Origin: Diploscapter coronatus
Taxonomy: Eukaryota; Nematoda; Chromadorea; Rhabditida; Rhabditidae
Reading direction: 5' to 3'
Assembly: GCA_964036155.1 (NCBI GenBank)
Contig: OZ038422.1
Coordinates: forward strand, 37,595,201-37,659,200
DNA length: 64,000 bases
The notes beneath the pieces were generated by a model, which was given only the letters and a program-made list of their open reading frames with translations, was not told the DNA's origin and did not search any database. This document shows positions 34,815-47,491 of this stretch, one piece after another (position 1 is the first letter of the stretch; each line of letters begins with the position of its first letter). A program made the translations under genes and the position numbers.

Positions 34815-37153
34815 CGGTCTGCGGTCTGCAAGGGGGACCTGCAAATGATAGTCATTCAACAAAGAAGGTTCACGAAGATTAGAGGAAGAAGAAAACACAC
34901 GAGCAAAGTAATGGATAAGATTATTATGATTTGTTAAAAACGGAAGTAATATTATTTGAATCAAGCATAGGCTTATTAGCATTACTTTCCTTTGAAAAAT
35001 CATCTCATCTAGGTAAAAAATCACCCCACATCTCAGATAAATGCATTCTCATAATTGATCCTACACACTGGAAGCGACACCGAAAAGAGTTGCTTTGATC
35101 TTTTTTTATTTCAAGAAAACTAATTGGAGTATTTTACTAAAAAGAAAGAATTTACAAAGTTACCCATTTGAGAGGTTGAAGCGAAGAAGCTAAATGCATA
35201 AGGACTAATGGATGGATACTGTAACTGACGAGATGAACAGATTATTATGGGAGTAAACCAGGTAAACTGATGAAGCAAGTCTTGCGAGACAAATCTGAGG
35301 GGCGCATCATGATTCGACTGAATTTCACATTTCACAACCGTCAATGCTTCACTGAGCACGACGCGATTTCGAGAAATGAGCCAGCGAATCTGCTGGAAAA
35401 ATGAGAATGATACAAACGGGAGAGGAGGTGAGATTGGGAGCGAAAAGAAAGCATATGAGTAGGAGGGGAAGAACAACGGAAATTAAAATTGATGAACTAT
35501 CCCAAACGTAACAAGGCATGTATAATATTGAAATGTCGAGAAATGAATATCACAGATTGTAACAAGTAAGAGAAGGCATGACGAAGCATTTACACATTGA
35601 AAAACACATGAATATAGATTGCTTTAATTGCGCATTTCTCTCAGGAAACTCAACTCAACTATTACGACATGCTGTTTTACAATATGATTTCATGGTTTCA
35701 AAGCATGAAAACGAGGAAAATTCTTCATCTTTCTAAAATCATGGCATCATATTCTGGAAATATATAATGTCGTATTTTTCAAAATCTCATCCAAAAGTAT
35801 CAATTCTAAGCATAAATTTCTCTTTTATCATTGCACTTTTTGCTCGAACGATGTTTCCGATAATAAATATTCTTGGAGCTTACTGTAATACTACTACCCT
35901 CCTTTCTGAGAAATAGTATGGAGAAGAGGAAAAAAGAGTGCTGACTACAAGGAGGCCTAAGTTTGGCATGAGATTTCCCTTTATGCAATACAACAAGAAT
36001 GTGTGCATCTTGATGCAGTCTGACAATGCTTCTAGAATTCTTTCCCAATATAATGAATAGTCAAAAATCTAAGGCTCAATAATAATAATGATAATGTGCT
36101 GAAGTCCAAATAATGCCCGACTAAAATTTGACAACTCCGATTTGAGCGACCCAAAGTATAGAGAATTGCTACAACTGACTTGCAGTACATAAACAAGTTT
36201 CCATCGACAAACAATTTCTGGAGATTCGTAACGAGATTTGAGCTGAGATCATTCTCGACAGGGAAGTGTAAAATGGGGAAGACTTCAGAATGAGATGAGA
36301 CTTTTTGCAGCCAGACCTGTCACAACATCCTGATGATTTGTGAAGTGAATCGGATCATGAAAACGGTGATTATCATTATTATAGAAATAGAACTCGAGCG
36401 GAAACGCGAAAGACGCATTGCGCATTGAGGGAAGAGTTACTTCTCTACTAGCTGAATCTCAAATTACAACAACTCGCTACTTGAAATTGCCCACAAATGA
36501 TCACGCGAGAATTCAAACAGACGAACAGATGACTAATTTTGGCATTTAGATTTCCACGTTTCAATTCGAAGTAACGAACACCCTCGAAGATGGATGAGTA
36601 GAGAGCTCTAGATGTGTATTTCCGGCAAGCTAGTCAACAATTTCATATATTCAAAATAGAGGAGGGAGTTCTTTGGCTGAGGTATGAAAAGATCAAAATA
36701 AGCCATTGTTTGAGTTGACAGATTGAATGGAGTGCTGTGGATATTTATGACGAATTCGAATTGAAAGTTGAGGAGAAAAAATGCCAGTCGAAAGTATGAA
36801 ACAGGGAAACGATAGAGATAGAAATAGACTATCAACTGAATAGGTTGATGAAGTCTAGATGGAGGGATAGGAAGATTAACGAGTATTTGAGAGGCCTGAG
36901 AAATGCAAAAAGACAGGACAGGAAGCTTACGAATTCATGGAGTTGAAATTCACAGACGTCGAGTCGAAATTGAAGACGACAAACTTCCTCGTGAGAGAAG
37001 ATTTATTTCTCACACTCCCATAAAAACGTGGAATGTTGAAATGGTGGCGTGAAACGAGTCAATTCTAACAAAGTGAGAAGTGAAACACGGACAAATATGC
37101 TGCTTTTTGTGGAAATGAAACGAGATTAACATAGATTGCAGTTTTTCAGCCAA
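34815..37153. other. 2.3-kb region without a confident gene
   Basis: Several short segments have some coding flavour, on the minus strand at about 36180-36310 (FPVENDLSSNLVTNLQKLF) and 35900-36040 (ERILEALSDCIKMHTF). At 35270-35400 both strands read plausibly. They could not be joined in phase to each other or to a start or stop. Unrecognised genes or decayed sequence are possible. Confidence 0.3.
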
Positions 37154-37640
37154 ATGTCTTCATTCATTCCCTCTAGCTGCATGATCGGTTCTATCATCTG
37201 CCTCGTCTTCTCCTTCTCGATCGTCATTCTGCTAGTCATCAATCACGTGATGTATTGGCGTATTCGTAAAACCGAGTGGGTTACTGTATCTTTATATCTT
37301 TATATCACTGTACAATAATCCTCAATTAGAGACAATTCAGTGGCGAGCTGGAACGACTGCAGCAGGCCAACAACAGAAGGAACTACAGGGAAACGGAAAT
37401 CGAGTTGGTGAGTAGGAATGGAATAAATTAAAAGAAGCAAATGAAGATCCATCTCCTTTTCTCTACAAAGGATTAATTCTGGTGATATCTATAACTTAAT
37501 ATAATGAAGATCAAACACTTAGAAACAAAGACGATATTTTGCATTCATGTTTCAAGTACTTTCTTCCTTCTTATTCGCCTGAAATTAGCACACTAGTTAA
37601 AGACAAATAGTCATTCAACTAGACCAATTTCAGATGAATT
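37154..37640 (+). CDS. Small single-pass membrane protein, unknown
   Basis: The ATG at 37154 follows TTTTTCAG by four bases, fitting trans-splicing. Exon 1 (37154-37275) encodes MSSFIPSSCMIG then one long hydrophobic helix (IICLVFSFSIVILLVINHV) and a basic stop-transfer segment. Exon 2 (37332-37407) continues with a charged helix (GELERLQQANNRRNYRE). The end is uncertain: a TTTCAG at 37627-37632 would add two residues and a stop, while another acceptor at 37684 would add about 35 residues. The layout is that of a type III or tail-type membrane protein of roughly 70-100 residues. No family is recognised. Confidence 0.5.
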
Positions 37641-38304
37641 GAATAGTCATTATTAGGTGTACAAAGGGTAATTCAAATCATCAGCATTTCCAAACGCTGG
37701 CTCGCCACTGTATGCAAAAAACTGAATATGACCTTAACTTGACTATATTTGACGTAGAAATAAATTCTTTTGAAGTTAAATGATGTTATTAGCAACTTTT
37801 TTTGGTGTTATCAGAAGTTGACTTTTGAAATTTCACAAGTTTTAGATTGTGACTTGAAAATTCTTTAGTTCATTCAAGTTCTCTAAAATTCGACTTGCTG
37901 TATTTTTGATCGGGATCGAATGGAATATGCTCGATGTCATGGCTGATCTTCATGTTTTTCGTCAAATTTCTACAAATGATCGCTGAATTTTGTAGAGCAC
38001 GATAGCCACTCAATTCAACACGACCGCGAGCCTTGCCTGAGAATGGCTATTGGGAATGAATTTGCGGACGAGAGCAGAATCGATTTGAACAACATTCCGG
38101 TCTAATCTATGCTTACATTCTTCACTTGACGCTTTAAATTTTTATCTAAACAGTACACCAGATTTTTTGCATTTGAAAAGTTGATGAAGATGAGTTTTCA
38201 ACTTTTATTGTAACAAAAACATTTGGATTTAATAGAAAACAACAAAAATGGATAATGCAACCCAAGGGTTTGGGCCGAAAGAAGAGTGAAGGGGGAGGGA
38301 GGAG
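37641..38304. other. Convergent intergenic region
   Basis: AT-rich spacer between the small membrane-protein gene and the 3' end of rps-16. No further feature was seen apart from the possible alternative exon at 37685. Confidence 0.35.
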
Positions 38305-39715
38305 TTAACGGTAAGACTTCTGGTAGCGAGCACGGGCTCCAGGTCCTCCGAACTTCTTGGCTTCGCATCTGCGTGGGTCGGCTACCAGCAGGGACTTGTC
38401 ATAGGCAATGAATTGTTCCTTCAGCTCCTTCTTGCTCTGCTCGTCCACGTACTTGTGGTAGAATGCAACCTGCAATTAGTTTATTTTATGCGTGATTCTT
38501 TTCTGCTATCCTAAACTTTTCGATACTAGACAATTTTAAAGGAGAAGAAATCGTGCATTTCGCGAAGGCTAGAAAGTTGAAGTCGTGAGGAAATTATCGT
38601 ATTTTGAACGCTGCAATTGTACAGAATGAAGCTTCGTCCTATTTTGAGAAGTAAAATTCAAGCAGTCAGCTGAGTTGAGAATGAGTGATAAAAATAACGC
38701 GGTTTATTTCATTTATACAAGTAATTGAAATAGACATTGACATGTTTTTCTACTAGTTCATTTCCTTTTCTACTAAATCCTTCCCTCCAAACAGCAGCTC
38801 TCAGTGGGGAATTTAATATTTTAGATGTAAAGTAAACGGAGCATCCTACAGATAGTGGAAAATTCAAAACTGAACTAAGCAGCAAATTTCTAGGAAAGAT
38901 TTTTCACTCCTTTTTCGTTCCACATTCCTTTCTGAAATATTGCAACAGCATACAGAAAACGAGAAATACATGGCGTGGAAAGACATAAATTTTCCTTCGG
39001 AATATTCCGCACAGCATCTGATTCAAAGGATACTGCACGTTCTGCTATTCAAGTGCGATTTGGTTTTAGACTTACCAAAGCCTTGGCGATGGCCTGTCGG
39101 GCAGCGTAGATCTGGGCGACATGTCCTCCGCCACTCACGCGGACTCGGATGTCCACTCCCTGGAATTCCAATTCAGTTATTCAGTCATTTAGTCCTCCTT
39201 TACCCTTTCCAAACTCTCGTTTATTAACAGCCAAAACAGCGCAATAAATCTCATTTCTCCTCAGAAAAAGAAAAAAGAAAACATTTCTCCCCTTTATCAT
39301 TTCGTCTATCCTCGCCTCTTCTTTCCAATTTTGATTATGTGTAAACATAATGGAGTGAACTAACCGCGAATCTCTCCTTGCCGACGAGCAGCACGGGCTC
39401 CTGAAGCTTGATGCGCAGAATCTGCGGCTCGATGTGCTCGATCGGGCGACCGTTGATCTGAATTTGCCGATTTAAAAATTTAAAAAAGTAAAACATCTCA
39501 TTAAACTATCAAATCGACCTAACAAGATTATCATAATTCCGAGATTTTGATGAATAGAAACAAATGACTCCTTCTCAAACTCATGTTAATGTTTCAATGA
39601 GGACGTGATGTCTGACCTTGATAAGACCGCGTCCCTTCTTGCAGTGGGCGACGGCAGTGGCGGTCTTCTTGCGACCGAAGGTCTGGACGGACTGAATCGC
39701 TGCTGCGGGGGTCAT
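38305..39715 (-). CDS. rps-16: Small ribosomal subunit protein S16 (uS9)
   Basis: Four exons (39617-39715, 39365-39457, 39076-39159, 38305-38469) encode 146 residues, the normal eukaryotic length. Family sequence is visible throughout: [19 protein letters not shown] at the start, [19 protein letters not shown] in the middle and the invariant C-terminus [14 protein letters not shown]. The protein belongs to the head of the 40S subunit, where its C-terminal tail reaches the P-site tRNA. It lies 452 bp downstream of fibrillarin on the same strand. The same gene pair in the same order forms an operon in C. elegans (fib-1, rps-16), so co-transcription with trans-splicing is likely here too. Confidence 0.97.
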
Positions 39716-40166
39716 CCTTTTACTGAACTCTGATTGCTGATGAGTGCCGAAACAACCAATTTACCCTGAAAACGTTCCAAATTAAGGCTTCTGAAAAGCA
39801 GTCGTCATGAAAAATTCCGATATTCAAACGGCTAGAACCGTTGTCCCCCATGGGAAATATCGAAACGAATAAAACGAAAAACACGGTAGTTTATTTAGAA
39901 CTCACGAACCAGCAACGATGAAATGAGACCTCGCGAATAAAATCATCTGCTAAGACATGAAAATAGAGAAATCAACAACAAAACAACGAGATGATGGTCA
40001 ACAGGAACAGATGAAGGGGAAACAAACGAGGAAGTAACAAATCAAATAACTAACAATCTGATCTGATAAAATCTGCATGAATCTAAGAATGTAGAAGAGA
40101 GGAGAGGGGGTGGTGAGAATAGTGTTTACCTGCCTGGAGAGTGGAATGAACGAGTAAAGCAGCGAC

Positions 40167-43100
40167 TTAGGCCTTCTTGGGAGGACGGTATTGCGCCACG
40201 ACCACAGCGTGGTCCCTCTCGTAGGGCTCGAGAGTGACCTGCTCCTTGGGCTTGAATTTCTCCTCCTTCAGTTTGTTCACTTCGCCCGCAAAGACTGCCT
40301 CGGGGGCGGCCGTTGAGTCGATGCAGTTCGCCTGAAAATGTCCGATATTTTCAAGATGTTGATTGATTGGGCTGAATCGACTTAATCTCCTCTGCTGTTT
40401 AAGAAATATCCACTCAAGAGCCATTCGAATTTCATTTCTTCCCTTTTCACAAAAATATGAGGAAGAAATATAAAAAAAGAAAAGAAATAGAAGGCACGAA
40501 AAGAATTAAACTCGAAGTCTCGAGTGCAGATTTTTCTTTCAGAAACAATGTATCAGATTGTCCGTGACAACTTTTTCGCAGTGATCGCGCGAAGAAGTGG
40601 GCGGAGCCTCAAAATAGGAAGGGGAATTTTAGATCCATCTGCGGTTTTTGCCGTTCACTTTCACTTCCCATCTCTCGTCCCCCTTTCCAATTATCTGATA
40701 GAGTGATTCACTTCTAACAAAATCTAACACAAAAGATATGCAAATTAGACTAAAGTCGTGAAACCAAGGAAATGATTTTTGTGAAAGAGGGAAGAAAATG
40801 TCTGGATTTTTGGAGTTCATTTCAACGACTAAGCTCGTATAACTTTTTGATAATGTACCTTGATGGAAATGACCGCGTATCCGCCATTCTTGAGGAAGTA
40901 CTGGGCATTGAGAGCGACGATTCTAGCCTGATCGGGCTGAGCCACATCAGAGAAGATGGTGTCGACCATGCCGACCAGCATGCGATACTTGTGCGGGTGA
41001 CGCGCGTCCTCCACGATCGGCACGATGTTCGGCCGCTTCTTCGAGACGTTCAGCAGATCGCGGCCTGAGCGGTGCGAGAACTCCACTGCATAGACGATGC
41101 CATCCTGTAAATGATATGAAATTAGGGTAAAGTTGAAAATCAAGTTACACTTGACAAAGTAATCAACAAGAGAATGTCAAGTTTTCATCGTTATGATTTG
41201 AATATGTTTACCGGTCCGACGAGATCAGAACAGTGAGAGACAGTTGTGCCCGAGGCAGCACCCAGGTAGAGGAGTTTGGTGCCTGGCTTGATTTGCACGT
41301 CCTCGAGACCGCCCATCATCGCTGCTGCCAACTGTAAATGCATCATTACGAGAAGTATGAGCAGAATTTAAAATAAGTTTTCCTCTTTCCCAGCTTTTAA
41401 TCTGAACAATTCATGTTTTTCTTCCCCCATAACACATAGCTAAGTTAAATGAGCAGCAACACTAACATCTAATAAATGTTCAATATCTCGATAAATTTCA
41501 TTTCATAAGCCACAACGTTCTCTTCAGTTATTAATTCAAGAGAACTATCTTCCCGGGAAGCTCATTAATTCAGATTTTTTTCTAAAACTAGACCAATAAC
41601 AAATCAATTCGCAAATAGCTTTGTGTCAAAAAGGCAAATTATTGTTCTGCAGACTGTGTTTTGGAGAAGTCTGTTATAGTATTTATCTCACTCATTTCGA
41701 GATGTATCATCACATTAGTTTAAATTTGCCTCCTTCTAACCTTGGATCTGAACGGATTCCAGACGCGATATTCAGTGGAGACCCCTGCGTCTTCGACAGA
41801 CACTCTCTTCTCACCATACACCGACTCTCCAACCACCATGTTCTTCGTCGCCAGAGCATCTTCTTTGCCCTTCACAATGAAGACTCCTGAATATGTCGTC
41901 ATTAGTCTCCAAATCAATGCCTCTATAATGATGAAAGGAAATGTTTCTCAAATATTTTCAAGTAATTCAAATTTGTCGCTCTAAAATTTCACTAAATCTC
42001 AGGTTACTCCGACATTTTTAAAGTAATTCTTCTAAACATTATAAAATTCGTTCTGAAATTGCGAGAAATAATTTATATCAATTTGGGAAAATTTGAAGAT
42101 CTTGAAACGGAACTCTATTCATCACTGATACTGATCTACTAGTAACTAACCTTCATATCTGTGAGGCTCGACGACCACGTTCTTGCCTCCTCTCATGCCG
42201 CCGCCGCCGCCTCTTCCTCCTCGCGGCCCACCTCTGCCCCTCGGACTGCCTCGGCCGCGGTCTCCGCCTCCGCGTGGAGAGCCGCGCGAACCACGAAATC
42301 CGCCGCTGCAAATTCAGCATTATATAATGAGGGTCTGCTGTCGGAGGAAGTCTCTGCACAAACTAGATCTGACGATAAATAAGGAATTTTGACAGAATTA
42401 TGTTATCCATCCAGGGAATTTCAAAACTTGCTCAAATGAATCAACCGAAAACACATACCGCCCTCCACCTCGATCACCGAATCCACCGCCTCTGTCACCG
42501 AATCCACCACGCGGCCTGAATCCTCCGCCACCACGATCGCCTCCTCAAATGTGCTAATTAATTAAATATTTAGTGTTGAATGGTTAATGTTTGAAATTGA
42601 TGTCTGATCGGTTCGAAGTTGTTCGACTCGAATGGATGCAAGTACTAGCTGCAAAAGAAAAGCATATCGATCGATATCGAATGCTCAATCAGCCATACGC
42701 TGAACATTTGCAGCGAGTTTTTGGAATATTCGCAATCTGGCGAAACAGCATTCAAGGCTAGGAGAGGATAGGGAATGATAGAGAAATGCTCTCCCTTTCT
42801 CATACTATTTCAAATTGAATTTTTCAATTTGCCCTTGCAATCAGTCACTTGAACATCAACTTCATTTGCTAGTCAATATCAGTTTAGAAACGTTAAAGAT
42901 CTGAAAAAGTCGAACAGAACTTTTCATCCCGTTTTAACAGATTCTCGAGAAGAATCGGAATGAAAATTGTGGCTCGAAAGTTGACGATTTTAAAATGACA
43001 TTTTACTGGCATCAAACTTGCAAACAGACCTCTTCCTCCTCTGAATCCACCCGAGCCTCGACTGAAGCCGCCGCCGCCTCTGCCTCGATCACCACCTCAA

Positions 43101-43185
43101 CAATGATGATTAGTCAGAAACGAACAGACTGAATGAATGACTTACCTCCTCCTCCTCTTCCACCGCCACGGAAATCACGACCCAT
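40167..43185 (-). CDS. fib-1: Fibrillarin, rRNA 2'-O-methyltransferase
   Basis: Eight exons (43146-43185, 43030-43095, 42459-42543, 42151-42305, 41741-41886, 41212-41331, 40859-41104, 40167-40331) encode 340 residues. The first about 110 residues are a Gly/Arg-rich (GAR) domain starting [13 protein letters not shown]. The methyltransferase domain follows: [19 protein letters not shown], the SAM-binding loop [10 protein letters not shown] (about 187-196), [14 protein letters not shown] and [17 protein letters not shown] near the end. In box C/D snoRNPs of the nucleolus it methylates rRNA ribose and also histone H2A glutamine. It is followed by rps-16, as in C. elegans. Two of its introns end in TTGAG or TTTGAG instead of CAG. 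Confidence 0.97.
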
Positions 43186-44229
43186 CGTTGCAGTTGAGCA
43201 GTTGAATGGGCTGAATGAATGAGCGATTAGAGACACGATCGATAGAGAAAGGAATTAGAGGTAGAGCAACAGACCAATGGACCACTGGATGAGGTGAGAA
43301 GAAAGTGGTTACATCGACAGAGAATTAGAGTAAGACAAACGAGGAAAAGGACCTACTCTAATGGGGAGTCTAATCATCTCCCTGACCGAATGGCCCTGCA
43401 GCCCGGCAGTCCGGCAGTCTGCCCGCAACGGTCAGGAATCATCCCGCTCAATATTCTCAAAATGTAACCGAAAATGTGACGATTCCATCGGAAAATGGAC
43501 CGAGTGTCCCAAAAATCGCGGCCTCAATACTGTGTGTTTGCAAAGGCTTTACGCGTACTCGCGCTGTGAATAGCGGAGGGGGCAAATCAACGTGCCTGTC
43601 TGCTGCGTTTTTCATTTCAAATTTTGCCTTGAAATTTCGAAGCTTTTTCACGATAAAAATTCGATTTTCTAGAAAAATAAAATGTTAGCGAAAAAATGTC
43701 GTGTTCAATAAATCCGAATAAGTTTCCCCGAACAAATGAATTGCAAGTTGTGGTACGTAGAGGCAAATTTGCTGATTTGCTGTCGCTTTCCCACTTCACC
43801 TATACCAGAAATTTAAATAATTCCATTCCATTATTTTTTTTAGGATTTCTCTGGCATTTTAGCGACCAAAGCGATAGCTTGTTTCAACAAGAAAAGAAAC
43901 AAAGTCAGAAAAAAAATAATGAACCAATTTATAACGATGAGGCTTTTCAGAATGCCTCTGAAGGTGTCACACGATAAATCTAGAAGCAAAATTGGAAAAT
44001 TTTTAACAAAACTTGAAGAAATCCAGACGAACATTCCAAAGAGGAAGAATTTACAGGCAGAAATGGGCAGAGGGTGCCTTTGGGCACAGGCAGAAATTGC
44101 GGCAAATTGGCTGTTTGAATGCACGAGCTGCCGTCTACGGTTGAAGTTTTAGACCGTTTTTCGTTATTTATTTTTTTAAATCCCTAATTTCATTGTTAAT
44201 TATCGTAATTCAGCCACTGCACACAGTGG
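43186..44229. other. Divergent intergenic region
   Basis: The stretch lies between the 5' ends of fib-1 (-) and the coiled-coil gene (+) and presumably holds both promoters. Open frames at 43700-44150 have little coding character. A TTCAG at 44209-44213 lies 16 bases before the next start codon. Confidence 0.4.
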
Positions 44230-47200
44230 ATGTCAGCAGAAAACTCGACTGATCTGCGCATCTCGTCATTCGTTCCCGCTCAAAGAGGTATTGTAACATG
44301 CCGATTCCTACTATTTTTCCCCACTTGAATTCCTCTAGTTATCCATCGAATTTCTTCTCATCTTATTCACTGCCAATTATTTGTGGAGAAACTGGGTGGA
44401 GATCACATAATGATAGATTAACGTTTCTCTTATGGATTTTGTTAGTTTCCGAGTATCATCGCTTATAATTGGGAAGAGGCGCGTTTGAATTCAATAAATT
44501 CCTCGAATAATTGTCAAATCACTTCATTGCAGAGCGTCCCGAGTCGGCACAGCTCAATCTAACGCATCAAGTTGTACAGTGTCAGACAACGTCTGCAGTT
44601 AACCAAGAGCCCGCTGTTCAAACCAAGCAACATCTTAAAGTCCAAAAGGAGCTTCTCAAAGTTAAGGTAAGGAAAGTGGAGGACATTCCTCTCCGACAGA
44701 ATGAGATGAAATTCAGAAGGATCTGAAATCGTGCCTGGCGGGTTCAGCTGATCGATCGACTGTCGCCTCTGCCAAAACTAGTTCCAAGAAGAAGACGGTC
44801 GCATTCGGAAGGACTGTTGACGTTTCACAGGTTCTGCATTTCATTGTCTTCCGCGATAAATCGGATTTTGAAATTATTTTAATCTTGAAATTGAAACAAG
44901 GGACTCCTAAAATCATGTTTCAATAGTACCTTTTCTGAAAAGAGTAATTTGATGTGCAGATTTCACAGATTACCTTTAAAATCAAAAAGACCACATAAAT
45001 TGAGCTTACTTTCATTCCTCGCAGCAAGGTAACTTATCTGTTGTTACTTTGAATCTAATTATTTCATGACTGGGATTTGAACTGTCTTTCAGAATAATAC
45101 TTCGAAATTCTTTACTTTGTACTCACTAATAAACGTGAATTTATTAAATTTCAGACGATTGAAGGGAATCCCCGAGTGGCTAGGCAGAGGAGTTTCGGGC
45201 AACTGTTTGCAGAACACAAAACGGGGCTGCAGATGGATTTGGGAAATGAAAAGGAAAACAGACAGCAGAATGAGGATAAACAGGTTGGAAAAGTGACCAA
45301 ATCCATCTTTCAAATGATTAGGCGAATTGCGCACAAAATTGAGTCTATATACCTTTCAATTCATCCTGCAACTTTCTCTGTTTATTTCCAGCACTTTGAT
45401 TATTTTATTCAATCGAAAGGAAATCAAGTGAATCTTTGAGCAACAGAAATGCATAAAAGATATTCAAGAATTTAAAAGCTAAAACTCGAGCTTTCCTTGA
45501 ATGAGCTGAATTTCAGGAGAATGAAGTGCTGGAACGAATTCTGAGGGAATTCACGGAAATGAAGATGTTGATGAGGCAGCAGAGCGAGGAATCGCAGAGG
45601 AAAATCAACGAATTGCAGGGGAAGTTCGAAGGTGGGTGAGAGAAATGGAAAATTCATTATGCTTTGAATAAAAAAAACTTCTGAATACGAGTACTTTTCC
45701 TTCAAAAGCTTGGAAGGTTGCGAGATTTTGAAATACTCTTCCTAGGTTTTACAGCATTTCTGGCACTACATGGGAATTCTTCATTTTTAGAGCTTTCGAA
45801 GGAATCCAAAGGACAGGAGGAAAGAGCAGCTGCAGGTCGGTCTTCGTCTGACGAGACAACTACTTCTGACAAGTCTGACAGGACCGTTGTTTTGAAACAC
45901 AGACAGGTTCGAAATTGATATTTGCGTAAGATCACAGTCAAGAATTGGTCTGAACTCCAACACGAAAGAATATTTTTCTCTACTCCACGAAAAATTTCTT
46001 TTATTTCTCTCTACCCTCTCTTTGTGCATTCTTATTCCGATTCCTATTTTTTGATGGAGAAATAAAAATACATATTCTGAAGAGAAATAGGAATGCTCTT
46101 TCTGAATTCCGACTCATCCCTGATCACGTCCAATTTCTTTCAGAGAAATATCTTCGACTCGGAGAAGATCGCTATTTTGGAGGCCCGTTACCTGGAAGAC
46201 CCGATTGCCAAACAGTGCATGGATGACTGGTTTCAGGATCACAAATACGTAAGTGAAGAATCTGAAAGTGACTATCTTTCGAAGTTATTCTTCATTTTCA
46301 GAATGTCCAGAAACAGCAGGCAGATATGAGCAGAAACCTCGATTCCCCATTCATTTCTTCGACTTCTTCTACAACTGGGTAGGTTTATGAATTGATGTTT
46401 GCAACAAGCACGGAGTATCTTCTATTTTCAGTGATTTTTTACTGAAAAACTATTTGAATAATATACGATAGTGAATTGATGAATATTATTAGAAGAAGAT
46501 CTCTCATCATATTCTTGTCAGTAGCCAAGATTTCCATTTCTACTTTTCACAACAGACAAAGTGAAAAGACTCGTCTCTCACCTTTAATGAGTCGAAGTAA
46601 TCTATCGTTGCTGCTGCAGAACAGCGGCTTCGAGAAGCGTTCGCCCGGTGGCTGAAGGAGTGGAATATTCTATCGACAGTCGCAGATTCATCGCCAGAAT
46701 CGCCCAGGCAAATCGGGCACAGGACAGGTTTGAAGGTACAGCTTGAAATTCATTCACGCCATCATTCTTTTCTTATAAAAAAATCTTGACTCTTTTCTAT
46801 CTTCTACTCCTTCAGCTTTTCTATCATAAATTTATCGAAATGGAAATTCGGAGAGGAGGAAGAATTATGATCTATCCAAGAATGCAATTCATAATATTGT
46901 TTTATTTTAGAAGAATATCTGAATGCAGATTTGCCAAAGTCTCGTCCTTTGCCATCAGCCGGGGTCGATCGGAAGGAACTATGCCCAGAGCAGACAGATC
47001 AGCCACAGCAACTACCCGTCTCCCTTTACCAGTCTGCTAGCAATGTCTACTTCGATGAAGAGACTCCGTGAGTTCTTTGCAATATTTGGATTTTTAAAAG
47101 CTATGAAAATCGAAATTTTATTCCATCATTGAAAAATACGATAAATATCTTGCATTCATGTCGGACATACCAGAGCAGTCTTTAGAAAACGTGAAAGTGA

Positions 47201-47491
47201 TGATCGAACGTTAACAATCAGCAAGACAATTAGACTGTTTTCAGACTTGATGACGGGCTGTCTGGTTTGGACGAAACAAGGAATCGGACACAAAATGGAA
47301 CGATGAGAGGAAGGAGGAAAGGACTCACGGCTGAGCAAGGTTAGAAGCGAGGGAGAAAGAAAATTAAGAGTGATAACAGAGATGTTGGGAGTGCAGAATG
47401 AATTGCACTGCATTGTCAATATTTCTGAATGAAGCATTTTGCAGAGGAAGCCATCAGACAAGAAATCAGAAACAAGTACAGACGGAAGTAG
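44230..47491 (+). CDS. Coiled-coil protein of 420 residues, SAS-5-like layout
   Basis: Twelve in-phase exons (44230-44287, 44533-44666, 44717-44830, 45155-45283, 45517-45631, 45791-45906, 46144-46248, 46302-46378, 46620-46735, 46911-47067, 47245-47339, 47445-47491) start MSAENSTDLRISSFVPAQ. A polar N-terminal half is followed by a short coiled coil at about 146-185 (VLERILREFTEMKMLMRQQ), a second helical block at about 223-262 (FDSEKIAILEARYLEDP), a disordered stretch and a C-terminal charged helix (LTAEQEEAIRQEIRNKYRRK). C. elegans SAS-5, a centriole-assembly factor of 404 residues, has a coiled coil, a helical dimer domain and a C-terminal SAS-6-binding helix at matching positions. That match is of layout only; I do not recognise conserved residues. 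Confidence 0.7.

Noticed and set aside
42153..42392. Overlapping Arg- and Pro-rich frames on both strands
   Set aside because: They are alternative-frame readings of the glycine/arginine-rich fibrillarin exon.
46144..46248. Possible homeodomain (LE..Y...WFQDHK)
   Set aside because: The spacing from the first Phe to WFQ is about 15 residues too short, and the recognition-helix Asn is absent; a helical domain of another kind fits better.
46594..46624. 23- to 28-nt intron in the coiled-coil gene
   Set aside because: Splicing directly from 46378 to the acceptor before 46620 keeps phase with an ordinary-sized intron.
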